A stretch of DNA of 5,376 nt from Chitinophagaceae bacterium (GTDB lineage Bacteria; Bacteroidota; Bacteroidia; Chitinophagales; Chitinophagaceae). The stretch spans positions 1 to 5,376 of the forward strand of contig JAJAZO010000371.1 of the NCBI GenBank assembly GCA_026785745.1, given 5' to 3'. Below, in pieces: positions 1 to 5,376 of this stretch. Position numbers and translations under genes: made by a program. The notes beneath the pieces were generated by a model. That model saw only the letters and a program-made list of their open reading frames with translations, had not been told where the DNA came from and searched no databases. The first letter of the stretch is position 1. The number at the start of each line of letters is the position of its first letter.

Positions 1-90
1 ATACTCTCCGGGTTTGTATTATCTAACTGTAAAAGCATATCTAAATTTACAAATTATTTAACTCCCATAGCCCCATAACATAAAACTCTG
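1..90. other. 3' flank of the SNF2 gene, no gene seen
   Basis: This AT-rich stretch lies downstream of the SNF2 stop codon. I see no open frame of useful length, no stem followed by a T run on the minus strand, and no RNA gene. Any terminator for the SNF2 transcript must be weak or lie beyond the window edge. Confidence 0.5.
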
Positions 91-3000
91 CTAGCTAAAC
101 AAATATTCCACATCTTCCCTCGTCAATGCTTTCACAAATGACGCATCATCAGAAATGATGTCTTTGGCCAATGCCTTCTTCTTTTCCTGTAGTAACAGGA
201 TTTTATCTTCAATGGTATCCTTACAAATCATGCGGTAAGCAAATATGTTTTTGGTTTGCCCGATACGGTGGGTACGGTCAATGGCCTGTTGCTCCACGGC
301 AGGATTCCACCAGGGGTCCACAATATATACATAGTCGGCAGCGGTAAGGTTAAGACCAACACCACCAGCCTTCAGTGAAATCAGGAACACCCTTACCTCA
401 TCATTGTTCTGGAAACTTTCAATAGCTGTTTGCCTGCCCGGTGCGGAAGTGCTGCCATCAAAGTATTCATACTTCACACCCAGTTCGTCCAGCTTAGCTT
501 TTATCAATGCCAGCATGCCGAGGAACTGTGAAAATATCAACGCCTTGTGGTCACCGATATTTTCTGTTATCTCTCTTGCCAGCTCATCCAGCTTGATGGA
601 ATGGTTTTCAAATTTTTCCTGTTCATTTAGTATCGCCGGTGAGTCGCATATCTGCCGCAGCTTCATTAATCCCTGTAAAATGGTGAGCTGTGATTTTTGA
701 ATACCCTGTGTTTCAATGGTACCCAATATCTGGTTGCGGAAATCATTGCGGTACGCATCATATATATTACGTTGTTCATCTTCCATTTCGCAGAACAAAA
801 TCATTTCCTGCTTTTCCGGAAGGTCTTTTGCTACCTGTTCTTTTGTACGCCTTAATATAAACGGATACAGAATTTTTTTAAGGTGGTCTTTTCTGTCCCT
901 GTCACCAAATTTATCAATCGGTATGGCAAATTCCTGGCGGAAAAATTCCATAGTGCCCAGCATACCGGGATTCAGGAAATTCATTTGTGCAAAAATATCA
1001 AACGTATTATTCTGCAATGGCGTACCACTCATGCACAGGCGGTTCTTTGAATTTAACAAACAAGCCGCTTTGGTTACTTTGCTTGATGGATTCTTGATAG
1101 CCTGGCTTTCATCCAATAGTACATAATCAAACTCTATCCCCATCAGTAATTTAATATCACTGCGCAGTGTACCATAAGTGGTAATCGTAATGTCATGATC
1201 AACCAACTCTTCTCTCATCCTAGTCCGGGTGCCGCCATGATGAATACGATACGTTAGTTTGGGTGTGAATTTTTTTATTTCATTCTCCCAGTTGTAAATA
1301 AGTGTGGTAGGGCAAACAACCAATGCTTTCAACTTGCCATTCTCATTTCTGTAATATTCCATAAAGGAAAGGGCCTGAACCGTTTTACCCAAACCCATAT
1401 CATCTGCCAGTATGCCGCCCCATTTAATGTCTTTCAAATAATTCAGCCATTGATAACCTGCCACCTGGTAAGGCCGCAGTATCATCTTTAAATGATACGA
1501 CGGCTCTATTTCTTTTATCTGGTTAAACTGCCGCAGATTTTCATACTTCTCTTCTAATTGCACTATCAGTTCTTCTTCATCTCTTGTTTCATACAACTCA
1601 TCTACCACACTTAAATGATAACGGGACAGTTTTAGTGTATCCGTCTTTCCTTCTCCCACCCGGAACAATAAAGAATACTTCTTCAACCACTCTTCTGGTA
1701 AAATACCGAGTGTACCGTCATTCAATTGTACAAATTGCTGTTTATTGGCCAATGCCCTTTTTACTTCGGCTACACTTACTTTCTGGTCGCCAAAAACAAT
1801 ATCCACTTTTGCATCAAACCAATCCGTGTTACTGCTAATGAAAATTTTCGTTTGCGGCTTGGCTGTATTGAAGCGGAAATTTTTCAATGCTTCAAATCCA
1901 AACACCGGCGTCTTCATTTCCTTCATCGCATCTACAAACAAAAAGAACCAGTTGTTTTTTAATACATCCGTTCCTTTTAATGCCAGTGTGCCTGAGTCTT
2001 CATTGAAGGCAAAACTTGAATGCAGGTTTTGCAATTTTTGTATAAACTCATTTTCTTTTTCCCGGTTGCGATGTACCACCAGCACTTTATCTCCCTGTGG
2101 CACTATCATTTCATCCCGGTCTCTTGTTCTTGTTTCGAAACCTTTATAAGAGAACGATGGTTGAAAAACGAGGAAGTCGCCTTTTTCCAACAAGAACAAT
2201 TTTACTTCCGGGTTGCCATCTTTTATTTCCTGCACTAATGATTTATCAAAATCTACTTTGTGTTCTTTTGCCAATGGCATAATGAACCCGTTCAGCGTTT
2301 TCACCCATTCATCAGCCGTAACACTCATTTTACCAGTTGGTAAAAATTTTTCTACCAGGTGAATCACATCATTATCCTTCCAGAGATAAGCCTGGTTGTT
2401 ATATAAAAAGAATAACGGGCTTGCCGCTTCATTATCGCCGAGGTCGAACTCCAGCGGACCGGCTTTTACCCGGCATTGGATAGAGTAATTGGACCCGATA
2501 GCTATCGGGTTTTTCTTTATACTAAAATGTGGCTTTGCATCTTCAGCCTGCAATTGTAACTGTTGCAGGTTATTTGTCTTGAATGCTTTTTTATCGGGCA
2601 ACAGGAATATAAAAGGATTGCCTGCCGATTCGGTAAATATTTTTTTCAGTTTTGGCAGCAAGTATTCTGCCATTAGTTCTTTTGTTTCATCCGGCAAATC
2701 ATCTTCTTCTGCATGTATGATATTTTCCCAGATGCCGGAGAAAGGTGAATTACGACTGATATATTTATTGATTTCAGACTCCTGTAGTTGTCGTAACAGT
2801 GTCAGTAAATCCTGATCACCCTCGGGTAAGTTATCGGTGTTTACATAACGGCTGATGTCCAGTTTTTCCACCGTGCCGGTAAAGGCATCGTTCGTCTCAT
2901 TCGGTTCACCTATTACCACATCTACCGTAAACTGCGGGTAGTTCTTTTTATTAAAATTAAAAACAACTCCTAACCGGTGTGATGGTGATGGAATAATTTC

Positions 3001-3933
3001 TTCCATTACATCTGGTGTGTCTGCTGTTTCTTTTTCTTTTTGCGGCAGCAATACTGGTTTAGGTACAGTAGCTACCTGTGCCACTCTTTTTATATTTGTA
3101 TCCAATACCCGTAAAAATGGTTTGGCATCTTTGTAAGCAAATTCAAACTTGCCTTTCAAATCATCTTTTAAAGAATATCCGTAGGCTTCCAGCAATTTAT
3201 TTTTTTCTTTATCCCAATTTCGGATGGTATCGAAATAATGTGCGCCGTGAGAATTTACCAACTGCAAAAAAACAATCAGTTTCGGCAAACACAACAGGTG
3301 CTCTTCATCTTCATAATCGCAACTGGTATCAAAATTTCTTTCTTCGTTTTTACGGATAATAACTTTATACTCCTGGCCGTTCAGTTTTACCGATGCCTTT
3401 ACTACTTCATTTTCTGCAAACTCAATTTTAGCTTTATTCGATTGCAGATATGTTTCTGCTTCTATAAATAATTCGGGGGAAGAAAGTAACCGCAGTGTTT
3501 TTAATTCGATGGCTTTCATCTTGGCAACAGTATGCCGCTGATCATACACAATTTCTTCTGCCTGCAAATGGCCCCGGTCAATCATATCCTGCAACTGGAA
3601 CATGGCTGCTGCCTCATGCCGGCAAATTTCTCCCAGGTTATACGGGCAGGCGCAACGGAGTGATGTTGATTTGGGGTCTTTAAATTTCTGAATATATACT
3701 TTGTAGTAAGTAGAGTAACTGTCATCTTTTACCCGGAACACAGCAGAACCAAACAGGTCATCATACTCTACCAGTTCTACAAAACCGATAGCATGGATTT
3801 TTTTGCCTCTGCGGATTACTTCATCCGTTCCATGGGTATAAACGTATTTAACAAGGTGCGGTAAAGCCAAAACTATTTTCGATTTTAGATTTAAGTCCCG
3901 ATAGCCATCGGGACAAAAAAGGTTAATCGGCAA
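91..3933 (-). CDS. SWIM zinc finger-containing SNF2/Rad54-like ATPase
   Basis: This is a cytoplasmic, DNA-dependent ATPase of the bacterial SNF2 family, predicted to translocate on duplex DNA and remodel bound proteins or transcription complexes; its exact cellular target is unknown. The N-terminal part carries a SWIM zinc-binding motif, CxCx7CxH, at Cys94, Cys96, Cys104 and His106. Residues of about 300-800 form the long, poorly conserved middle region typical of SWIM-SNF2 proteins. The C-terminal motor is complete: LRPYQ at 819-823, Walker A DDMGLGKT at 844-851, motif Ia around 871-885, the DEAH-box variant DESQ at 941-944, SGTPLQNN at 969-976, motif IV around ALIFSQF 1131-1137, motif V KAGGVGLNLT at 1188-1197 and motif VI with DRTHRIGQ at 1219-1226. 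At 1280 residues the length is normal for the type. The stop is TAG. The start is uncertain: the outermost in-frame start is TTG at 3933, which lies inside a perfect TAnnTTTG promoter-like element, so a later start such as TTG at 3870 (residue 22, just before ALPHLVKYV) may be the real one. It lies downstream of comB on the same strand, but 224 bp away, so it is probably transcribed on its own. Confidence 0.95.
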   Translation of the reverse strand: MPINLFCPDGYRDLNLKSKIVLALPHLVKYVYTHGTDEVIRRGKKIHAIGFVELVEYDDLFGSAVFRVKDDSYSTYYKVYIQKFKDPKSTSLRCACPYNLGEICRHEAAAMFQLQDMIDRGHLQAEEIVYDQRHTVAKMKAIELKTLRLLSSPELFIEAETYLQSNKAKIEFAENEVVKASVKLNGQEYKVIIRKNEERNFDTSCDYEDEEHLLCLPKLIVFLQLVNSHGAHYFDTIRNWDKEKNKLLEAYGYSLKDDLKGKFEFAYKDAKPFLRVLDTNIKRVAQVATVPKPVLLPQKEKETADTPDVMEEIIPSPSHRLGVVFNFNKKNYPQFTVDVVIGEPNETNDAFTGTVEKLDISRYVNTDNLPEGDQDLLTLLRQLQESEINKYISRNSPFSGIWENIIHAEEDDLPDETKELMAEYLLPKLKKIFTESAGNPFIFLLPDKKAFKTNNLQQLQLQAEDAKPHFSIKKNPIAIGSNYSIQCRVKAGPLEFDLGDNEAASPLFFLYNNQAYLWKDNDVIHLVEKFLPTGKMSVTADEWVKTLNGFIMPLAKEHKVDFDKSLVQEIKDGNPEVKLFLLEKGDFLVFQPSFSYKGFETRTRDRDEMIVPQGDKVLVVHRNREKENEFIQKLQNLHSSFAFNEDSGTLALKGTDVLKNNWFFLFVDAMKEMKTPVFGFEALKNFRFNTAKPQTKIFISSNTDWFDAKVDIVFGDQKVSVAEVKRALANKQQFVQLNDGTLGILPEEWLKKYSLLFRVGEGKTDTLKLSRYHLSVVDELYETRDEEELIVQLEEKYENLRQFNQIKEIEPSYHLKMILRPYQVAGYQWLNYLKDIKWGGILADDMGLGKTVQALSFMEYYRNENGKLKALVVCPTTLIYNWENEIKKFTPKLTYRIHHGGTRTRMREELVDHDITITTYGTLRSDIKLLMGIEFDYVLLDESQAIKNPSSKVTKAACLLNSKNRLCMSGTPLQNNTFDIFAQMNFLNPGMLGTMEFFRQEFAIPIDKFGDRDRKDHLKKILYPFILRRTKEQVAKDLPEKQEMILFCEMEDEQRNIYDAYRNDFRNQILGTIETQGIQKSQLTILQGLMKLRQICDSPAILNEQEKFENHSIKLDELAREITENIGDHKALIFSQFLGMLALIKAKLDELGVKYEYFDGSTSAPGRQTAIESFQNNDEVRVFLISLKAGGVGLNLTAADYVYIVDPWWNPAVEQQAIDRTHRIGQTKNIFAYRMICKDTIEDKILLLQEKKKALAKDIISDDASFVKALTREDVEYLFS
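2493..2510. repeat. Perfect 18-bp palindrome inside the SNF2 gene
   Basis: The site is ACCCGATAG followed by its exact reverse complement CTATCGGGT. It falls in codons for about residues 475-480 (NPIAIG) of the SNF2 protein, in the variable middle region, and keeps the frame. Its core differs by one base from the palindrome at 3895-3914. On the plus strand a T-rich run follows it, which makes it resemble a terminator, but no plus-strand gene is present to be terminated. I infer a dispersed palindromic repeat or protein-binding site rather than a terminator. Confidence 0.6.
3895..3914. repeat. Second copy of the CCCGATAGCYATCGGG palindrome at the 5' end of the SNF2 gene
   Basis: Two perfect 8-bp arms, GTCCCGAT and ATCGGGAC, flank a central AGCC. 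The 16-base core matches the mid-gene copy at 2493-2510 in 15 positions. It sits in the codons for about residues 7-13 (CPDGYRD) if the TTG at 3933 is the start, or in the 5' untranslated leader if a later start is used. In the leader it would form a strong hairpin about 25 nt before the candidate TTG start at 3870 and could affect translation or mRNA stability (inference). Confidence 0.6.
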
Positions 3934-3938
3934 ATGTA
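3931..3938 (-). promoter_or_regulatory. Candidate -7 promoter element for the SNF2 gene
   Basis: Read on the minus strand this is TACATTTG, an exact match to the Bacteroidota primary sigma factor -7 consensus TAnnTTTG. No clear -33 TTG lies at the usual distance upstream, so this is a one-box call. It includes the TTG at 3933 that opens the longest reading frame; if it is used, transcription begins a few bases downstream and that TTG cannot be the start codon. Confidence 0.4.
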
Positions 3939-4040
3939 AAAGAATGTGCAGCGGATTTCCTCGTAAAATGGAATAAATAATAAATAAATTTTATTGTCAG
4001 ATAGTGCAGGAAAAATGGAGTATCTTAGTAGATTTTTTTT

Positions 4041-4101
4041 ACCTCACCTCGAACTGCGTTCCCAACTTTCGTTTCACTCAGTTGCTCCTTAAAAGGAGAG
4101 G
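4041..4101. repeat. Composite inverted-repeat block in the 3934-4157 gap
   Basis: The 224-bp stretch between the SNF2 gene and comB holds no convincing open frame. Within it, this block contains several nested inverted repeats: CTCCTT/AAGGAG at 4085-4098 with a 2-nt centre, GAAC/GTTC at 4051-4061 with a 3-nt loop, and a longer imperfect pair AACTGCGT/ACTCAGTT at 4052-4083 with seven of eight positions pairing. On the minus strand it starts CCTCTCC and ends GGTGAGGT followed by an A run. From memory, this resembles CCTCTCC...GGGTGAGG intergenic repeats of Bacteroidota, here with an extra segment in the middle. The T run (4033-4040) lies on the wrong side for a minus-strand terminator of comB. 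The rest of the gap is AT-rich and featureless. Confidence 0.4.
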
Positions 4102-4157
4102 AACCACACACAGCCCTCGCTTATTTAAACATTCTTTACTCCTTATAAAACTTACTA

Positions 4158-4883
4158 TTACTTAGCCACCAGCTTGCCATCATTATACAGCGGCAACACA
4201 TTAGCCACATCATTCGTAAGGCAAAATTTAATATCTTCTATCAACCCAAACCGTTCTACGAGGCGATGATAGTGAGTGAGCTTCGGCGCAAAATCAATTA
4301 TCTTATTTTTTTGTTTTGCATACATTGTTTCTGCCATCAGTGAACTGTCGCAATGAATAGTAAAGTCTTTTGCTATACGATTAATAACTGCCCCGGCGAA
4401 TAAACTGTCTTCCAGGTTGAAACGGTCTTTCCATCCGGCGCAACCGAGTACTACATTCTTTTTTTCGGCTACCAGAAAAGCACACACTGCCGAAAGGTTG
4501 GGAAAAGAACCGGCAATGATGGTGTCTGCATTATTATCCAATGCCATTTGTAAAAGCCTTGTGCCGTTGGTGGTGGTCAATACCAGTGTTTTATTTTCAA
4601 TAAACTCACGGGTATATTCCATTGGCGAATTGCCATGTTGCAATCCTTCTGCAATCATCCCATCTCTTTCACCAGCAGCAATGCCACCAATGCTTTTACT
4701 GATTTCGATGGCTTTGAGAACAGAGTCAACCGGGATTACACATTTTGCACCGTTATACAAAGCCGATGCAATAGTAGAAGTGGCCCGGAAAACATCAATG
4801 ATAACGACAATGCTGTTGCTTAAATCATATAAATGTAATAATGCCGGGGAAAGGGATGTATGGAGGGTGGGTTTGTTACTCAT
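4158..4883 (-). CDS. comB: ComB-family 2-phosphosulfolactate phosphatase
   Basis: ComB hydrolyses (R)-2-phospho-3-sulfolactate to 3-sulfolactate and phosphate, a Mg-dependent cytoplasmic step first defined in coenzyme M synthesis in methanogens. Bacteria with the gene generally lack coenzyme M, and its role here is unknown; sulfolactate production is the natural guess. Family motifs are present in order (numbered from the chosen ATG): DVFRATST at 30-37, GERDG at 71-75, GNSPMEY at 84-90, TTTNGT at 103-108, GSFPN at 125-129, CAGWKDRFNLED at 148-159, and the C-terminal histidine- and aspartate-containing segment HYHRLVERFGLIEDIKFCL. The product is 241 residues, normal for the family, with a TAA stop. 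The ATG at 4883 is preferred over an in-frame GTG at 4937: the extra 18 residues are hydrophobic, add no family sequence, and overlap a perfect TAnnTTTG promoter element. No comA or other sulfonate gene is visible nearby. Confidence 0.93.
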   Translation of the reverse strand: MSNKPTLHTSLSPALLHLYDLSNSIVVIIDVFRATSTIASALYNGAKCVIPVDSVLKAIEISKSIGGIAAGERDGMIAEGLQHGNSPMEYTREFIENKTLVLTTTNGTRLLQMALDNNADTIIAGSFPNLSAVCAFLVAEKKNVVLGCAGWKDRFNLEDSLFAGAVINRIAKDFTIHCDSSLMAETMYAKQKNKIIDFAPKLTHYHRLVERFGLIEDIKFCLTNDVANVLPLYNDGKLVAK

Positions 4884-4895
4884 GCTGATAAAAAA

Positions 4896-4903
4896 CAAAA
4901 ATA
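4896..4903 (-). promoter_or_regulatory. Candidate -7 promoter element for comB
   Basis: The minus-strand sequence TATTTTTG fits TAnnTTTG exactly and ends 12 nt before the comB ATG at 4883, giving a very short leader. No clear -33 TTG is visible about 20 bp upstream. Its position supports the ATG at 4883 over the GTG at 4937. Confidence 0.45.
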
Positions 4904-4961
4904 GTGTAACAGAATTTAATAAGCCGATTTTCAGCACTGGTATTAAATCGTTTCCTGGAGG

Positions 4962-4980
4962 ATATACTTTTTGTATATAC
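4962..4980 (+). promoter_or_regulatory. Candidate operator of the toxin-antitoxin operon
   Basis: ATATAC at 4962-4967 and GTATAT at 4973-4978 form an inverted repeat around TTTTT, and GTATATAC at 4973-4980 is itself a perfect 8-bp palindrome. The hexamer ATATAC therefore occurs twice in direct orientation, 13 bp apart. The block overlaps the upstream edge of the candidate promoter at 4978-4985. Ribbon-helix-helix antitoxins usually repress their own operon by binding short palindromes of this kind, so this is the best operator candidate; the assignment is inferred from position and symmetry only. Confidence 0.4.
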
Positions 4981-4985
4981 CTTTG
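4978..4985 (+). promoter_or_regulatory. Candidate -7 promoter element for the toxin-antitoxin operon
   Basis: TACCTTTG matches TAnnTTTG exactly and lies 15 nt before the antitoxin ATG at 5001. The leader between them is almost all A and T. No strong -33 TTG is seen. Its position argues against the upstream in-frame TTG at 4971 as the antitoxin start. Confidence 0.5.
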
Positions 4986-5000
4986 AATAAAAGTAATAAA

Positions 5001-5231
5001 ATGAAGAACCTGTCTTTAAAAATGGATGATGCTGTATTCAACGAAACAGAAAAAATTATTGTCCGGATTAGCAAAAACAGAAACCGCTATATTAACGAAG
5101 CCGTGGAGTTTTATAATCTTCTCCAAAAAAGACGAATAATTTCCAGCCAGTTACAAAAAGAATCTAAGCTGGTCCGGGAAGAATCTATGAAAGTGCTTGA
5201 AGAGTTTGAAAAGCTACAGGATGCAGATTAA
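5001..5231 (+). CDS. Ribbon-helix-helix-like antitoxin of a MazEF-type module
   Basis: This 76-residue protein is predicted to neutralise the MazF-like toxin encoded just downstream and to repress the operon by DNA binding. The N-terminal half reads as a ribbon-helix-helix domain: a short strand NLSLKMD (3-9), helix A about 10-23, a turn at SKNRNR (24-29), and helix B YINEAVEFYNLLQKRR (30-45). The C-terminal half (about 46-73) is highly charged and helical, rich in Glu and Lys, as expected for the segment that wraps the toxin. The ATG at 5001 is chosen over the TTG at 4971, because the latter lies in the promoter and operator region and adds residues ahead of the strand. The stop overlaps the toxin start by 11 nt, typical of translationally coupled antitoxin-toxin pairs. 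The antitoxin call rests on the fold pattern and the neighbour rather than on a recognised named family. Confidence 0.85.
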   Translation: MKNLSLKMDDAVFNETEKIIVRISKNRNRYINEAVEFYNLLQKRRIISSQLQKESKLVREESMKVLEEFEKLQDAD

Positions 5232-5376
5232 ACAATACGAAATATGGATTGCTGATTTAAACCCCAGGTTTGGAACGGAGACCGGGAAAACAAGACCGGT
5301 CGTTATCATTCAGACTGATTTACTTATAAGTTCCATCCTTCTGCTATTATTTGCCCCATAACAACAAATGTAACGC
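5221..5376 (+). pseudogene. mazF: MazF/PemK-family mRNA interferase toxin, frameshifted and cut by the window edge
   Basis: MazF toxins are ribosome-independent endoribonucleases that cleave mRNA at short motifs and arrest growth. Translation from ATG 5221 gives the family N-terminus: QYEIWIADLNP (5-15), then GTETGKTRPVVIIQTD (18-33), including the conserved Arg25 of the GKTRP motif. After DLL (33-35) the frame departs from the family and stops at TAA 5359-5361, for only 46 residues against a usual length of about 110. From 5334 the next frame reads HPSAIICPITTNVT, the expected continuation with the conserved Thr of the CPIT segment. Adding one A after CTT at 5323-5325 would give DLLNKFHPSAIICPITT, a typical MazF sequence, so a single-base deletion near 5326 is the simplest explanation. 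The two halves of the active site (equivalents of B. subtilis MazF Arg25 and Thr48) are thus in different frames. The gene continues beyond the window. A sequencing error cannot be excluded. Confidence 0.8.

Noticed and set aside
2493..2520. A rho-independent terminator on the plus strand (palindrome plus T-rich run).
   Set aside because: It lies inside the antisense of a well-supported gene, there is no plus-strand gene upstream, and the same palindrome recurs at 3895-3914 without a following T run.
404..3683. Several plus-strand open frames of about 60-136 codons opposite the SNF2 gene.
   Set aside because: They are antisense shadows of a strongly conserved protein, have low-complexity Ser/Phe/Cys-rich translations, and show no recognisable domain.
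4033..4061. GAAC/GTTC hairpin beside a T run as a terminator of comB.
   Set aside because: On the minus strand the run is A, not T, so it cannot act as an intrinsic terminator in that direction, and there is no plus-strand gene here that would read into it.
4884..4937. An N-terminal extension of comB from GTG 4937 resembling a signal peptide (LLNSVTLFLFFIS).
   Set aside because: It overlaps a perfect TAnnTTTG promoter box, uses a GTG start, and ComB is a cytoplasmic enzyme of about 240 residues, which fits ATG 4883.
4417..4986. A 189-codon plus-strand frame opposite comB.
   Set aside because: It is antisense to a ComB gene with all family motifs; its translation matches nothing I recognise and runs across the divergent promoter region.
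4971..5000. A longer antitoxin start at TTG 4971.
   Set aside because: This TTG lies within the inverted repeat upstream of the -7 box and would precede the transcription start; ATG 5001 directly precedes the expected first strand.
5323..5334. Programmed ribosomal frameshifting in the toxin gene.
   Set aside because: The sequence CTTATAAG has no standard slippery heptamer and no obvious stimulatory stem; a deletion or base-call error is simpler.

Overview
The window looks like chromosomal DNA from a member of the Bacteroidota, probably close to Chitinophagaceae (inferred; no phylogenetic marker is present). The reasons are moderately AT-rich sequence, A-rich leaders without strong Shine-Dalgarno sites, and an exact match to the Bacteroidota -7 promoter element TAnnTTTG just upstream of, or overlapping, the start of each of three transcription units.

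Layout. Positions 1-90 hold the 3' flank of the first gene and nothing recognisable. Positions 91-3933 (minus) encode a large SWIM-type SNF2/Rad54-like ATPase whose conserved motifs are all intact. Its reading frame contains two copies of a short palindrome (core CCCGATAGCYATCGGG), one mid-gene and one at the extreme 5' end. A 224-bp gap (3934-4157) has no gene but contains a composite, repeat-like block of inverted repeats (4041-4101). Positions 4158-4883 (minus) encode a ComB-family 2-phosphosulfolactate phosphatase. A short divergent region (4884-5000) carries the comB promoter on the minus strand and, on the plus strand, the promoter and likely operator of a type II toxin-antitoxin operon. 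That operon has a 76-residue ribbon-helix-helix-like antitoxin (5001-5231), followed with an 11-nt overlap by a MazF/PemK-family toxin gene (from 5221) that runs off the window.

The most notable point is that the toxin gene is out of frame as given. Near 5326 one base appears to be missing. Frame 1 stops at 5361, while the expected MazF continuation (HPSAIICPITTNVT) is read in the next frame up to the window edge. This is either an inactivated toxin or a base-call error. The three functional units (DNA translocase, sulfolactate-phosphate phosphatase, TA module) show no obvious shared pathway. I found no evidence of a new multi-gene system, no CRISPR array, no insertion sequence and no RNA gene.
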